Counted from the stretch's first letter, positions 34,369 to 44,766 are shown. The stretch is DNA of 64,000 nucleotides from Ruminococcus sp. (GCF_017549005.1 NZ_JAFYYT010000028.1:1-64000), one strand, 5' to 3'. The notes: generated by a model not told the origin, from the sequence alone. Made by a program: numbers and translations.

Positions 34369-35406
34369 ATGAAAAAATTAATATCCACGTTGATATCGGC
34401 GGCTGTGGGAGTTTCTCTGCTGACGGCCCTGCCCGTTACGGCAGCGGAGGCAAATCTTGCTGATATCGGGCTCGCAGGGACTGTCGACGCAGGAGAGACT
34501 TCGGGAAAATGCGGAGACAACGTCTACTGGGAGCTCCAGGGAACAAAGCTTGTCATCACAGGCAGCGGCGAGATGTACGAATTCGAGGCGATTGCCGCAG
34601 CTCCGTGGAATACGCAGAGAAGCGTTGTAACGGAGGTCAGCATTGCAGAGGGGGTTACCACGGTAGCGCCGTGCGCTTTTGCAAATATGAGCAAGATGAC
34701 AAAGGTGACCATTCCTTCCACAGCAAAATATATCGGAAGGATAGCCTTTTCCAACTGCAGCTCCATCACTTCGGTGGAGGTGCCTGCAGGAGTTGAATTT
34801 CTTGGAAAGGGTGCCTTCAAGAACTGCTCCTCTCTGAGGTCGATAACCTTTTATGGCAAGGATACCGAGGTCAGGGGAGGAAAAGAGACCATTACCAATA
34901 CGGGTACGCAGTACGACTCGAATTATACATTCAGCGGAACCATATACGGTGTAAGCGGCTCAAAGGCTCAGAGCTACGCAAACGCATATAATATCAATTT
35001 CCAGACCACAGGCTCGGCGCAGAGCGAGACTACGACCACTACAACAACGACAACTACAACCACCACGACTACGACTACAACTTCAAAAACCACAACAACT
35101 ACTACAGCAACGACTTCGGCAACGACCACAACAAACACTGCACCTCCTGACAAGGACTACAGTCTCGGCGACGTCAACGGCGATAATTACATCGACGCAG
35201 TCGACGCGAGCATGGTACTCTCGGAATATGCCAAAGTATCATCGAATTTGAAGGGAAGCTTCAATGATAAGCAGAAAAAAGCGGCAAATGTAGACAATAA
35301 CAGCTATATCGACGCGGTTGATGCTTCAAAGATACTCTCGTACTATGCGTATGCATCGTCGGGAAGCGGACAGAAAGTGACGTTATCGGAGTTTATTAAA
35401 AAATAA
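34369..35406 (+). CDS. Secreted LRR protein with C-terminal dockerin
   Basis: 345 residues: signal peptide (MKKLISTLISAAVGVSLL), BspA-type LRR domain (about 45-215, opening SGKCGDNVYWELQGTKLVIT), a nearly pure Thr linker (219-257) and a dockerin of the IDAVDAS type (VNGDNYIDAVDASMVLSEYA and YIDAVDASKILSYYA; 264-345). The LRR domain is a close paralogue of that in the next gene, so the two arose by tandem duplication. AGGAGG precedes the ATG. Only a weak promoter candidate (TTTCGT-17-TATATT, 34288-34316) lies at the end of trkH. Confidence 0.9.
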   Translation: MKKLISTLISAAVGVSLLTALPVTAAEANLADIGLAGTVDAGETSGKCGDNVYWELQGTKLVITGSGEMYEFEAIAAAPWNTQRSVVTEVSIAEGVTTVAPCAFANMSKMTKVTIPSTAKYIGRIAFSNCSSITSVEVPAGVEFLGKGAFKNCSSLRSITFYGKDTEVRGGKETITNTGTQYDSNYTFSGTIYGVSGSKAQSYANAYNINFQTTGSAQSETTTTTTTTTTTTTTTTTTSKTTTTTTATTSATTTTNTAPPDKDYSLGDVNGDNYIDAVDASMVLSEYAKVSSNLKGSFNDKQKKAANVDNNSYIDAVDASKILSYYAYASSGSGQKVTLSEFIKK

Positions 35407-35456
35407 ACGTCTGAGTGATCAGATAAAAAGATAAATATCGGATTGGAGAATAGAGC

Positions 35457-38207
35457 ATGAAAAAGATAGTCGCCGCTTTATTGTCGGCAGTTATGAGCTT
35501 CTCAATGATGACCGATCCCTCTGTCTCGGCTTTTGGCACAAAGGTGGCAGATATCGGAATTACGCAGAATGTCGCAGCAGCCACATCGGGAAAATGCGGA
35601 GATAATGTCTACTGGGAGCTGCAGGGAGACAAGCTCAGTATTACGGGAAGCGGAGAAATGTACGAATTCGAGGTCATTGCCGCAGCTCCGTGGATAGCTG
35701 ACAGCAGCCATATAACAGAGGTAAGGATCGCAGAGGGAGTAACGACGGTAGCTCCCTGCGCCTTTGCAAATATGAGCAGGCTGACAAAAGTGACCATACC
35801 GTCCACAGCAACATATATCGGAAGAATAGCTTTCTCGAACTGTACCTCGCTGCGTTCCGTTGATGTACCTGCGAATGTTGAGTTTCTGGGCAAGGGCGCT
35901 TTCAAGAACTGCTCATCGCTGCAGACTGTCAACATTTACGGTGCAAATACCGAGATAAGAGGCGGAAAAGAGACTATAAGCAACAGCGGCTCGCAGTATG
36001 ACCCGAATTATTACTATAACGGAGTTATCTGCGGCTATAACGGTTCAAAGGCTCAGAGCTTCGCCAATGCATACGGCTACAGATTCCAGTCGCTGGGCTC
36101 GGGACCGTCTGTGCAGACCACGACAAGGCAGTCTGTGACCACTACTCAATGGCAGCCGCCCGTTACTACTACCACAACGACTGCGGCTTATGTCGTAAAC
36201 GTCATCGCAGGGCTCGATATAGTTCTCAAGCCCTATAAGACCGAGTATAACATGGGCGAGCAGCTCAACCTCAGCGGCGGCAGACTTAAACGCTCATACA
36301 CGGAAAAGTACAGCGACGGAACTCAGAGAACTGTGGAGCTCGACGAGATAGGTATGGAAAATACTGATTTCGGGCGCTATGGCATACAGCTCGACCGAAA
36401 CGGCTTCGACAGTATGCGTCCCGGAAAATACAGGCTGAGATTTACATTCAATTATAGTGGTTCATCGGCTTCTGCGGAACTCGACGTGGAGGTAAAAACT
36501 CCTGCCGCAACGACAACAACGACTACCACAACCACAACTACCACGACAACGACGACTACAACTGCACCGTATGTCGTAAGCGTCAGCGCAGGTCTTGATA
36601 TAGTGCTGAAGCCGTACAAGACGGTGTACACGATGGGCGAGCAGCTAAACCTTAACGGCGGAAGGCTCAAACGCTCATATACGGAGAAGTACAGCGACGG
36701 CGCGTCAAGGACGTTCGATCTCGAAGAGATCGGCATGGGAAATACCGATTTCGGGCGCTATGGCATTCAGCTTGACAGGAACGGCTTCGACAGTATGCGC
36801 CCCGGAAAGTACAAGCTGAGATTTACCTTTACTTATATGGGCTCTTCGGCTTCTGCGGAGCTTGACGTAGAGGTGACTTCGCCGGTGACTACGTCAACGA
36901 CCACCACAACAACGACTACTACCACAACTACTTCTCTTACAACGACGACTCAGGCGCCGAAGCCGTTTATCGAGGTCGAAAAGCAGCCTGACAAGAAGGA
37001 ATACGCTTACGGTGAGCAGCTTGATCTCAGCGGCGGAACTGTAAGGATAGGACGTATCGGCAGCGACGGAAAAAGGACTTCCGAAACTGTTCCCATGACC
37101 GACAGGAGAGTCCAGCTGGAGACCGATTTTGAATCCACGACTCCGGGATTCCATTACATAAAGCTCACATACCGCGACGGCAATCAGTGGGATTCCGTCA
37201 GCTTCGATGTGAGGGTGCTGAGACCTGTGACAACGACCACAACTACTGCGAAAAAGACGACTACGACGACCACGACGACCACTACGACTGCCGCAACAAC
37301 GGCTCCGAAGCCACCAAAGCCGTTCATAGAAGTTGAATCCAAGCCCGGCAAGCTCGTTTATGCTTACGGCGAGCAGCTTGATCTCAGCGACGGCTTGGTA
37401 AGGATAGGTCATATTACAGATGACAAGAGGAGAGTTTCCGAGGTCGTTCCCATGACCGACGGGAAGGTACGGCTGGAGACCGACTATGATGCAACGACTC
37501 CCGGATTCCATTACATAAAGCTCACATACAGTGAGGGGGATCAGTGGGATTCCGTAAGCTTTGATGTGAGGGTGCTCAGACCTGTGACAACGACTACCAC
37601 GACCACGACTGCGGTGAAAACCACCACGACAACTACTACGACAAAGAGAACGACTACAACAACAACTACTACGACAAAGAAAACGACAACAACTACTTCA
37701 AAGACTACCACGACTACAACGAGAAAAACAACCACAACTTCGACCACTGCAAAGCGTACAACGACTACGACGAGCAGTACAACGACCTCAACTACCACCA
37801 GAAAGACAACGACTACCTCAACTACGACAAAGAGGACTACTTCAACCACGACAAGCACTACCACAACAACTACGCGAAAGACCACTTCCGCGACCACGAC
37901 AAAGGCTCCGCAGACGACAACTGTCACGACGACGGTGAAGGGCTCGGATATGCCTGACGGCTGGAAAATGGGCGATGTAAACCACAACGGACTCGTTGAC
38001 GCTGTGGACGCAAGCCTTATCCTTTCGGAATATGCGGCTCTGTCTTCGGGAAAGATGAGAAAATTCAGCAGTGAGCAGATAAAGGCGGCTGATATCGACG
38101 GCAACGGAGTTACCGACGCAGTCGACGCTTCAAAGGTGCTTTCGTTCTACGCTTACCTTTCAAGCGGAGGAAAAGCATCGGATATGCAGGAGTGGCTGAA
38201 AAAATAG
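35457..38207 (+). CDS. LRR - four Ig-like domains - Thr linker - dockerin surface protein
   Basis: 916 residues: signal peptide, BspA-type LRR (about 40-215), then four Ig-like modules of the group 3 bacterial Ig type (about 244-346, 371-472, 501-588, 621-707; recurring YKTEYNMGEQLNLSGGRL), each separated by Thr linkers, a 118-residue linker that is almost entirely Thr (708-825), and an IDAVDAS-type dockerin (831-916). Modules 1-2 and 3-4 are pairwise most alike, so duplication happened in steps. No catalytic domain: probably a rod that presents the LRR far from the dockerin anchor. 50 bases after the previous gene and probably co-transcribed. Confidence 0.9.
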   Translation: MKKIVAALLSAVMSFSMMTDPSVSAFGTKVADIGITQNVAAATSGKCGDNVYWELQGDKLSITGSGEMYEFEVIAAAPWIADSSHITEVRIAEGVTTVAPCAFANMSRLTKVTIPSTATYIGRIAFSNCTSLRSVDVPANVEFLGKGAFKNCSSLQTVNIYGANTEIRGGKETISNSGSQYDPNYYYNGVICGYNGSKAQSFANAYGYRFQSLGSGPSVQTTTRQSVTTTQWQPPVTTTTTTAAYVVNVIAGLDIVLKPYKTEYNMGEQLNLSGGRLKRSYTEKYSDGTQRTVELDEIGMENTDFGRYGIQLDRNGFDSMRPGKYRLRFTFNYSGSSASAELDVEVKTPAATTTTTTTTTTTTTTTTTTAPYVVSVSAGLDIVLKPYKTVYTMGEQLNLNGGRLKRSYTEKYSDGASRTFDLEEIGMGNTDFGRYGIQLDRNGFDSMRPGKYKLRFTFTYMGSSASAELDVEVTSPVTTSTTTTTTTTTTTTSLTTTTQAPKPFIEVEKQPDKKEYAYGEQLDLSGGTVRIGRIGSDGKRTSETVPMTDRRVQLETDFESTTPGFHYIKLTYRDGNQWDSVSFDVRVLRPVTTTTTTAKKTTTTTTTTTTTAATTAPKPPKPFIEVESKPGKLVYAYGEQLDLSDGLVRIGHITDDKRRVSEVVPMTDGKVRLETDYDATTPGFHYIKLTYSEGDQWDSVSFDVRVLRPVTTTTTTTTAVKTTTTTTTTKRTTTTTTTTTKKTTTTTSKTTTTTTRKTTTTSTTAKRTTTTTSSTTTSTTTRKTTTTSTTTKRTTSTTTSTTTTTTRKTTSATTTKAPQTTTVTTTVKGSDMPDGWKMGDVNHNGLVDAVDASLILSEYAALSSGKMRKFSSEQIKAADIDGNGVTDAVDASKVLSFYAYLSSGGKASDMQEWLKK
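36186..36873 (+). repeat. Duplicated Ig-module DNA repeat
   Basis: Copies at about 36186-36495 and 36568-36873 encode nearly identical Ig-like modules (shared peptides AGLDIVLKPYKT, GRYGIQLDRNGFDSMRPGKY). A less similar pair lies at 36959-37221 and 37317-37578. Confidence 0.85.
37581..37930 (+). repeat. ACN-codon low-complexity tract (Thr linker)
   Basis: About 350 bases made almost only of ACA/ACC/ACG/ACT codons with scattered AAG/AGA/TCN. Codon third positions vary, so this is selected at protein level and not a simple microsatellite. The opposite strand shows long Val-rich open frames that are artefacts. Confidence 0.85.
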
Positions 38208-38280
38208 CTAAGTATCCACGGCGAAAACAACGCTGTTAATGGGAAAAATGACAAAAAAGACGGCTTTTTAAGGTATACCC

Positions 38281-38309
38281 TTGACAAGCCGCTTTTTTTG
38301 GGTTATAAT
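38281..38309 (+). promoter_or_regulatory. Promoter of the str operon (rpsL)
   Basis: TTGACA (38281-38286), 17-base spacer, TATAAT (38304-38309); consensus at both hexamers. The upstream sequence CGGCTTTTT...AAGCCGCTTTTTTT (38260-38299) may double as a terminator for the LRR gene. Confidence 0.9.
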
Positions 38310-38379
38310 ATTTCAGTGCGCTGATTTTATACCCTTTTGAGGGTGGCGGCACATTATTATAATGAAAAGGAGGAAAAAT

Positions 38380-38796
38380 ATGCCTACATTTAACCAGCTC
38401 GTTCGTAAGGGTAGAAAGGATCTTGAGACAAAGTCAACAGCTCCTGCTCTCCAGAAGGGTTACAATGCAAAGAAGAAGACACAGATCAACCAGAGCTCAC
38501 CTCAGAAGAGAGGCGTTTGCACTGCTGTTAGAACTGCTACACCTAAGAAGCCTAACTCAGCTATGAGAAAGATCGCCAGAGTTAAGCTCACAAACGGTTA
38601 CGAAGTTACTTCTTACATTCCCGGTATCGGTCATAACCTTCAGGAGCACAGCGTCGTTCTCATCAGAGGCGGACGTGTTAAGGATCTCCCTGGTGTGCGT
38701 TACCACATCATCAGAGGTACTCTTGACGCTCAGGGTGTTGCTAACCGTAACCAGGCTCGTTCCAAGTACGGTGCCAAGAAGCCCAAGCAGAAGTAA
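38380..38796 (+). CDS. rpsL: Ribosomal protein S12
   Basis: 30S decoding-centre protein, 138 residues. [12 protein letters not shown] at the start, [15 protein letters not shown] and the [11 protein letters not shown] loop are diagnostic. The lysine and proline positions linked to streptomycin response ([16 protein letters not shown]) are the normal sensitive-type residues. Start at ATG 38380 with AAGGAGG; upstream in-frame codons are leader. First gene of the str operon. Confidence 0.98.
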   Translation: MPTFNQLVRKGRKDLETKSTAPALQKGYNAKKKTQINQSSPQKRGVCTAVRTATPKKPNSAMRKIARVKLTNGYEVTSYIPGIGHNLQEHSVVLIRGGRVKDLPGVRYHIIRGTLDAQGVANRNQARSKYGAKKPKQK

Positions 38797-38810
38797 GAGC
38801 ATACTTCACA

Positions 38811-39011
38811 GCAGTCTGCGGCTGACTGCATGAAAAGCCGTTCATTAATCAATATAGGCTAACTACTACCGCAGGGTAATGCGGAGATCATATAGATTAA
38901 GTTCGATAGATCCTCTGCATTGGCTCCTGACACACCTGTCGGCGAAGATACGCCGATATACGGCAGTAACCGACAAGGTTTGAGTACCTATGAATTCATC
39001 AATCTATATGA
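38811..39011 (+). ncRNA. Structured rpsL-rpsG intercistronic leader RNA
   Basis: 230 bases without a gene inside an operon that is normally tightly packed. Hairpins: GCAGTC/GACTGC (38811-38829), CCGCA/TGCGG (38869-38884), CGGCG/CGCCG (38940-38955), which competes with TGTCGG/CCGACA (38937-38942 / 38970-38975). A perfect 11-bp long-range stem TCATATAGATT (38888-38898) / AATCTATATGA (39001-39011) closes the domain and ends right at the rpsG ribosome-binding site (AGGAGGG). In E. coli the S12-S7 gap is the S7 repressor target; homology of this RNA is not shown. Confidence 0.6.
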
Positions 39012-39026
39012 AGGAGGGAAGCGAAA

Positions 39027-39497
39027 ATGCCAAGAAGAGGTAAAATCGCAAAGCGTGATGTATTACAGGATCCTGTATACAATTCAAAGCTCGTTACACG
39101 TCTGATCAACAATATCATGTTGGACGGTAAGAAGGGCGTAGCGCAGAAAATAGTTTACGGTGCATTTGAGATCGTAGCTGAAAAGACAGGCAAGGACGCT
39201 CTTGAGGTGTTCGAGCAGGCTATGGAAAATATCATGCCTGAACTCGAGGTAAAGGCTCGCCGTCTCGGCGGTGCAACTTACCAGGTTCCTATGGAGGTTC
39301 GTCCCGAAAGACGTCAGACTCTCGGACTTCGCTGGATCACAAAGTATTCCAGAGAGAGAAACGAGAAGACAATGAAGGAAAGACTCGCAGGTGAGATCCT
39401 CGACGCTCTCAACGGCACAGGCGGTGCCTGCAAGAAGCGTGACGATACTCACAAGATGGCAGAGGCAAACAAGGCGTTTGCACACTACCGCTGGTAA
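39027..39497 (+). CDS. rpsG: Ribosomal protein S7
   Basis: Primary assembly protein of the 30S head, 156 residues, starting [12 protein letters not shown], with the conserved [14 protein letters not shown] and a C-terminus [19 protein letters not shown] is 10-12 bases upstream and directly follows the long-range stem of the leader. Second gene of the str operon; possible autoregulator through the leader. Confidence 0.98.
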   Translation: MPRRGKIAKRDVLQDPVYNSKLVTRLINNIMLDGKKGVAQKIVYGAFEIVAEKTGKDALEVFEQAMENIMPELEVKARRLGGATYQVPMEVRPERRQTLGLRWITKYSRERNEKTMKERLAGEILDALNGTGGACKKRDDTHKMAEANKAFAHYRW

Positions 39498-39521
39498 GCG
39501 TCATTGTAAAAGGAGTAAATT

Positions 39522-41600
39522 ATGTCAAGAGATTGTTCACTTGAAAATACAAGAAATATCGGCATAATGGCCCACATTGACGCAGGTAAGACCACTACCA
39601 CAGAGCGTATCCTTTTCTATACAGGTGTTAACCACAAGATCGGTGAAACACACGAAGGTTCCGCTACTATGGACTGGATGGAGCAGGAGCAGGAGAGAGG
39701 TATCACAATTACTTCAGCTGCTACTACTTGCTACTGGGCAGGCCACAGACTTAACATCATTGATACACCCGGCCACGTTGACTTTACAGTTGAGGTTGAG
39801 CGTTCACTCCGTGTACTCGACGGCTCTGTAACAGTTCTTTGTGCTAAGGGCGGTGTTGAGCCGCAGTCTGAAACCGTTTGGAGACAGGCTGACAACTACA
39901 AGGTACCCCGTATGGCTTATGTAAATAAGATGGACATTATGGGTGCTGATTTCTATCATGTTATCGACATGATGAAGGACAGACTTAAGTGTAATGCCGT
40001 TCCGATACAGCTCCCTATCGGCGCTGAGGACTCATTCACAGGACTTATTGACCTCGTTGAAATGAAGGCTTACATCTATACAAACGATCTCGGTACAGAT
40101 ATCAAGGTTGAGGATATCCCCGACGATATGAAGGAGATCGCACAGAAGTACCACGATGAAATGGTCGAGCACGTTGCTGAGCAGGACGAAGCACTCATGG
40201 AGAAGTATTTCGAAGAGGGCGAGCTTACTCAGGAAGAGATCAAGACCTGCATCAGAAAGGCTACCATCGCTAACCACATGGTTCCTGTCTGCTGCGGTAC
40301 TTCTTACAAGAACAAGGGCGTTCAGAAGCTTCTCGATGCTATCATCGACTATATGCCTTCACCGCTGGACGTTCCCGCTATCAAGGGCGTAAATCCCGAC
40401 ACCGAGCAGGAGGAGGAGAGACCTTCTTCCGACAGCGAGCCGTTCTCAGCTCTCGCATTCAAGATCGCTACTGACCCGTTCGTTGGTAAGCTTGCGTTCT
40501 TCCGTGTTTACTCAGGTGTCGTAAATCAGGGCGACTCAGTTCTCAACGCTACCAAGGACAGCAAGGAGCGTTTCGGACGTATCGTTCAGATGCACGCTAA
40601 CCACAGAAAAGACCTCACAACTGTTTACTCAGGCGATATCGCTGCAGCTGTTGGTCTTAAGAATACAACCACAGGTGACACACTCTGTGATGAAAAGCAC
40701 CCGATCATTCTCGAATCCATGGAATTCCCGGAGCCTGTTATCCAGCTCGCTATCGAGCCAAAGACAAAGGCAGGTCAGGAAAAGATGGGCATCGCTCTCG
40801 CAAAGCTTGCTGAAGAGGATCCTACCTTCAAGACATGGACAGACGAAGAGACCGGTCAGACTATCATCGCAGGTATGGGTGAGCTTCACCTCGACATTAT
40901 CGTTGACCGTCTCCTCCGTGAGTTCAAGGTAGAAGCTAATGTCGGCGCTCCTCAGGTTGCATACAAGGAAACTATCAAGGGCAATGCAGATATCGACTAC
41001 AAGTACAAGAAGCAGTCAGGTGGTTCAGGTCAGTACGGTCACGTTAAGATCAGAGTATCTCCCAACGAGTCCGGTAAGGGCTATGAGTTCACAAATGCTG
41101 TTGTCGGCGGTTCTATCCCGAAGGAGTACATCCCTGCTGTTGACGCAGGTATCCAGGGCGCTATGAAGGCAGGTATCCTTGCAGGCTACGAGGTAGTTGA
41201 CGTTAAGGTAGAGCTTTATGACGGATCATACCACGAAGTTGACTCGTCTGAAATGGCATTCAAGATCGCCGGTTCTATCGCTTTCAAGGAAGCTCTCAAG
41301 CAGGCTAACGCAGTTCTCATGGAGCCTGTTATGAAGGTTGCAGTTATCGTTCCTGATGATTACCTCGGAACAGTTATCGGTGACCTCAGCTCACGTCGTG
41401 GACAGATCCAGGGACAGGAGTCAAGATCAGGCTCTATCCAGGTAGACGCACTCGTTCCACTTTCAGAAATGTTCGGTTACACAAGCGACCTCCGTTCAAA
41501 TACTCAGGGTCGTGGACAGTACACAATGGAGCCTCACAGCTATGAGGAAGTTCCGAAGAGCATCGCTGAGAAGATCATGGCTAACAGAGCTAAGAACTAA
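39522..41600 (+). CDS. fusA: Elongation factor G
   Basis: Ribosomal translocase GTPase, 692 residues: G1 AHIDAGKTT, effector region, [13 protein letters not shown], and domains II-V ending with the GxGxYxM-type element ([16 protein letters not shown]). AAAGGAG upstream. Third str operon gene, 24 bases after rpsG. The gap to tuf holds an inverted repeat without a U run. Confidence 0.98.
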   Translation: MSRDCSLENTRNIGIMAHIDAGKTTTTERILFYTGVNHKIGETHEGSATMDWMEQEQERGITITSAATTCYWAGHRLNIIDTPGHVDFTVEVERSLRVLDGSVTVLCAKGGVEPQSETVWRQADNYKVPRMAYVNKMDIMGADFYHVIDMMKDRLKCNAVPIQLPIGAEDSFTGLIDLVEMKAYIYTNDLGTDIKVEDIPDDMKEIAQKYHDEMVEHVAEQDEALMEKYFEEGELTQEEIKTCIRKATIANHMVPVCCGTSYKNKGVQKLLDAIIDYMPSPLDVPAIKGVNPDTEQEEERPSSDSEPFSALAFKIATDPFVGKLAFFRVYSGVVNQGDSVLNATKDSKERFGRIVQMHANHRKDLTTVYSGDIAAAVGLKNTTTGDTLCDEKHPIILESMEFPEPVIQLAIEPKTKAGQEKMGIALAKLAEEDPTFKTWTDEETGQTIIAGMGELHLDIIVDRLLREFKVEANVGAPQVAYKETIKGNADIDYKYKKQSGGSGQYGHVKIRVSPNESGKGYEFTNAVVGGSIPKEYIPAVDAGIQGAMKAGILAGYEVVDVKVELYDGSYHEVDSSEMAFKIAGSIAFKEALKQANAVLMEPVMKVAVIVPDDYLGTVIGDLSSRRGQIQGQESRSGSIQVDALVPLSEMFGYTSDLRSNTQGRGQYTMEPHSYEEVPKSIAEKIMANRAKN

Positions 41601-41694
41601 TTGATATATCCGCCCGTTTTATGCGGAATAATGCTTGAAACGGGCATAATCAATAAAATCACGTGTTTCTGCTATAATTTTTTTACCGAAACAC

Positions 41695-41723
41695 TTGAAT
41701 TTACCAAAATAATCTGATATAAT
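41695..41723 (+). promoter_or_regulatory. Promoter of tuf
   Basis: TTGAAT (41695-41700), 17-base spacer, TATAAT (41718-41723). Confidence 0.82.
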
Positions 41724-41768
41724 AATATATACAGATTTCTGAAATCTATTCTAAGGAGGAATTTCCCA

Positions 41769-42968
41769 ATGGCTAAGGCTAAATTTGAAAGAACTAAACC
41801 CCATGTAAACATTGGTACAATCGGACACGTTGACCACGGTAAGACAACTCTTACTGCTGCTATCACAAAGACTCTCGCTATGAAGGGTCAGGCTCAGTAC
41901 GAGGCTTACGATATGATCGATAAGGCTCCAGAAGAGAGAGAGCGTGGTATCACAATCAATACAGCTCACGTTGAGTACGAGACAGACAAGCGTCACTACG
42001 CTCACGTTGACTGCCCAGGTCACGCTGACTACGTTAAGAACATGATCACAGGTGCTGCTCAGATGGATGGTGCTATCCTCGTTGTTGCTGCTTCTGATGG
42101 TCCTATGGCTCAGACAAGAGAGCACATCCTTCTCGCTCGTCAGGTTGGCGTTCCTGCAATCGTTGTATTCATGAACAAGGCTGATCAGGTTGACGACGAA
42201 GAGCTCCTCGAGCTCGTTGAGATGGACATCCGTGACCTTCTCTCAAGCTATGACTTCCCTGGCGATGATACACCTATCATCAAGGGTTCTGCTCTTAAGG
42301 CTCTCGAAGCTCCGGATGATCTTAACGATCCTGCTTACAAGCCTATCCTCGATCTCATGGACGCTGTAGATGAGTTCATCCCAAGCCCTGAGAGAGACGA
42401 TGCTAAGCCTTTCCTTATGCCTATCGAGGATACTATGACAATTTCCGGTCGTGGTACTGTTGTTACAGGTAGAGTAGAGCGTGGAAAGCTCAACGTAAAC
42501 GAGCCTGTTGAGATCGTTGGTCTTTCTGACGAGAAGCTCAACACAGTTGTTACAGGTCTTGAAATGTTCAGAAAGACTCTTGACTTCTGTGAGGCTGGTG
42601 ATAACGTTGGTGCTCTTCTCCGTGGTATCACAAGAGACCAGGTTGAGCGTGGACAGGTTCTTTGTAAGCCCGGCTCAATCCACCCACACACAAAGTTCTC
42701 TGGTCAGGTTTACGTACTGAAGAAGGAAGAGGGCGGCCGTCATACTCCTTTCTTCAACAACTACAGACCTCAGTTCTACTTCAGAACAACTGACGTTACA
42801 GGTGTTGTAACTCTTCCTGCTGACAAGGAAATGTGTATGCCTGGCGATAACGTTGCTATGGACGTTGAGCTCATCACTCCTATCGCTATCGAAGAGGGAC
42901 TCCGTTTCGCTATCCGTGAGGGTGGTAGAACAGTTGGTTCAGGCGTTGTTACAAAGATCAACGAATAA
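41769..42968 (+). CDS. tuf: Elongation factor Tu
   Basis: Delivers aminoacyl-tRNA to the ribosome; 399 residues with [24 protein letters not shown] and SALKAL GTPase motifs and the C-terminal [21 protein letters not shown] before the ATG. It has its own promoter although it follows fusA, so its level can exceed that of the str operon. Codon bias is very strong (GTT, CTC, AAG), as expected for the most abundant protein. Confidence 0.98.
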   Translation: MAKAKFERTKPHVNIGTIGHVDHGKTTLTAAITKTLAMKGQAQYEAYDMIDKAPEERERGITINTAHVEYETDKRHYAHVDCPGHADYVKNMITGAAQMDGAILVVAASDGPMAQTREHILLARQVGVPAIVVFMNKADQVDDEELLELVEMDIRDLLSSYDFPGDDTPIIKGSALKALEAPDDLNDPAYKPILDLMDAVDEFIPSPERDDAKPFLMPIEDTMTISGRGTVVTGRVERGKLNVNEPVEIVGLSDEKLNTVVTGLEMFRKTLDFCEAGDNVGALLRGITRDQVERGQVLCKPGSIHPHTKFSGQVYVLKKEEGGRHTPFFNNYRPQFYFRTTDVTGVVTLPADKEMCMPGDNVAMDVELITPIAIEEGLRFAIREGGRTVGSGVVTKINE

Positions 42969-43000
42969 TTCAGTTCGTACCGATTTGATATAACGACTAT

Positions 43001-43034
43001 AGGCGGTCGTGCTTTATGCAGGGCCGCCTTTTTG
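43001..43034 (+). terminator. Terminator of tuf
   Basis: AGGCGG (43001-43006) pairs with CCGCCT (43024-43029), extendable by G/C pairs inside, followed by TTTTT. Confidence 0.8.
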
Positions 43035-43081
43035 TATAATGATACTTTGTTAGAAAATAAACAAAATAGGAAGGTGACAAT

Positions 43082-43993
43082 ATGGATCACATTCTGCAGA
43101 CCGAGAATTTGTCCAAGTCCTACGGCAAGTTCAAAGCCCTTAACGACCTCACCATAAATGTGCCGAAAGGTGCTATATACGGTATGGTCGGCAGGAACGG
43201 TGCAGGTAAGACTACGCTTATACGTATAATTACAGGACTGAACAATCCAACCTCGGGCAGCTATTCACTCTTCGGCGTGAAGAACAACGACAGTAAGCTT
43301 CTTGAAGTTCGCAGAAAAATCGGAGCTGTTGTTGAAACACCTTCGCTCCACCCGGAAATGACTGCAAAGGATAACCTCATTCAGCAGACAAAGGCTCTCG
43401 GTATTTCCGACGAAAAGCTGGACGATATCCTCAAGCTGGTTGGCCTTGCTAATACCGGAAAGAAAAAAGCCAAGAATTTTTCCCTCGGTATGCGTCAGAG
43501 ACTGGGTATTGCGTTTTCTCTTGTGGGCGACCCAGAGTTTCTCGTGCTGGACGAGCCTATAAACGGCCTCGATCCACAGGGAATCATGGAGGTCCGCGAG
43601 ATGATTCTCAAGCTCAACCGCGAAAAGGGTATTACTATCCTTATTTCCAGCCATATACTTGATGAGCTCTCGCGTCTTGCCACACATTACGGCTTTATCG
43701 AGCAAGGTCATGTTATTAAGGAAATGAGCGCAGAGGAGCTTGAAAAAGTCAGCCGACGCTCAGTTCATCTCAATGTCAATGATACGAAGCTCCTTGCAGA
43801 GGTGCTTGATGAAAAGGGGCTGGAATACAGAGTTTACTCGCCAAATGAGGCGGATATCTTCACTCCTATGGAGGTAACGCCACTTGTACTTGCGCTGAAT
43901 GAAAAGAATTGCTATGTCAAATCCATGAGTGAGCACCACGAAAGCCTCGAAAACTACTTCATGGGACTTGTAGGAGGTGTTCGTAATGGCTAA
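43082..43993 (+). CDS. ABC transporter ATP-binding protein (BcrA/lantibiotic-immunity type)
   Basis: 303 residues: Walker A GRNGAGKTT, signature FSLGMRQRL, Walker B LVLDEPINGLDP and H-loop ISSHIL. The long C-terminal extension after the ATPase is typical of exporters for bacitracin, lantibiotics or other membrane-active peptides (BcrA, type ABC-2 partner). The next gene is the matching permease and overlaps it by 8 bases. No response regulator or kinase sits next to it, so its inducer cannot be inferred. Confidence 0.9.
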   Translation: MDHILQTENLSKSYGKFKALNDLTINVPKGAIYGMVGRNGAGKTTLIRIITGLNNPTSGSYSLFGVKNNDSKLLEVRRKIGAVVETPSLHPEMTAKDNLIQQTKALGISDEKLDDILKLVGLANTGKKKAKNFSLGMRQRLGIAFSLVGDPEFLVLDEPINGLDPQGIMEVREMILKLNREKGITILISSHILDELSRLATHYGFIEQGHVIKEMSAEELEKVSRRSVHLNVNDTKLLAEVLDEKGLEYRVYSPNEADIFTPMEVTPLVLALNEKNCYVKSMSEHHESLENYFMGLVGGVRNG

Positions 43994-44732
43994 TTTACTC
44001 GCAGAAGGCTACAGACGACTATTCAAGGGCAAGAGATTTTACATCGTTCTTGCAGTAATTGTGGGCGTTGCGGCGTTCATTCTTACCCTTGTAACTATTC
44101 TTTCGGGAGCTTTTGGCGATGACGCCTCGCCTAAGGCTGACGGGATGCTGTTTATGATGACGGGTACAATGCCGCTTCTTATCAGCATAACGGCAGGACT
44201 TCTCATTGTGCAGGATTTCCGCAACAATACTATCAGAAACAAGATAATCGTGGGCCATTCGAGAACGAATATCTATATTGCAAGCCTTATCGTTTCTGTT
44301 ACGGTAGCTGTTATCTATCAGCTGGCGTTCTGGCTGACGGTCATCGGTCTCGGCGGCATACTTATGGGCTTTCAGGAGTTCCCCTCAAAGGCGGTATTTG
44401 TGAATATGCTTGTTGCATTGGCTATACAGCTTGCTTTTACGGCAGTTATCGTGTTCCTTTGCAACTCCATGAAGAATGTGGGCGGCTTTGTTATTTCGCT
44501 CACCATGCACTATATCGTGTCCATGCTGTCAGCATTCCTGCTTTTTGTTAAGAGCGAAAAAATCAAAAATCTCATTATGGAGATAGTACCCAGCTATCAG
44601 GTGAATATCGTGGAATACGGATATACCGAGATCCCCGAGCATCTGCCTGTGATACTTCTTGCCGACCTTGCAATTTTTGTTGTTGCAACTATCGGCGGTA
44701 TACTTATATTTAATAAGTCTGATCTGAAATGA
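43986..44732 (+). CDS. ABC-2 type transporter permease
   Basis: 248 residues with six predicted membrane helices, partner of the ATPase just upstream. It starts with an amphipathic MANLLAEGYRRLFKGKRFY segment and ends with a helix and short LysC tail, as BcrB-like permeases do. GGAGG 8 bases before ATG 43986 sets the start (GTG 43977 overlaps that site). Translation is coupled through an 8-base overlap. Confidence 0.85.
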   Translation: MANLLAEGYRRLFKGKRFYIVLAVIVGVAAFILTLVTILSGAFGDDASPKADGMLFMMTGTMPLLISITAGLLIVQDFRNNTIRNKIIVGHSRTNIYIASLIVSVTVAVIYQLAFWLTVIGLGGILMGFQEFPSKAVFVNMLVALAIQLAFTAVIVFLCNSMKNVGGFVISLTMHYIVSMLSAFLLFVKSEKIKNLIMEIVPSYQVNIVEYGYTEIPEHLPVILLADLAIFVVATIGGILIFNKSDLK

Positions 44733-44738
44733 TCGTGC

Positions 44739-44766
44739 GGAGCTCCTGTTTCGGGAGCTCCTTTTT
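44739..44766. terminator. Terminator between ABC permease and asnB
   Basis: GGAGCTCC (44739-44746) repeated as its own complement at 44754-44761, then TTTTT; lies between convergent genes and overlaps the asnB stop region. Confidence 0.85.

Noticed and set aside
36452-38104. Long Val-rich open frames on the minus strand (also 26531-26818 and 27389-27637)
   Set aside because: They are complements of ACN Thr linkers (GTN codons), have no ribosome-binding site and lie inside confident plus-strand genes.
38899-38915. GTTCGA resembling a tRNA T-loop between rpsL and rpsG
   Set aside because: No acceptor stem or anticodon arm can be built around it; the leader fold explains the region better.
41612-41645. 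Inverted repeat GCCCGTTT/AAACGGGC between fusA and tuf as a terminator
   Set aside because: No U run follows; it may only attenuate or stabilise the fusA end, so it is not listed as a terminator.
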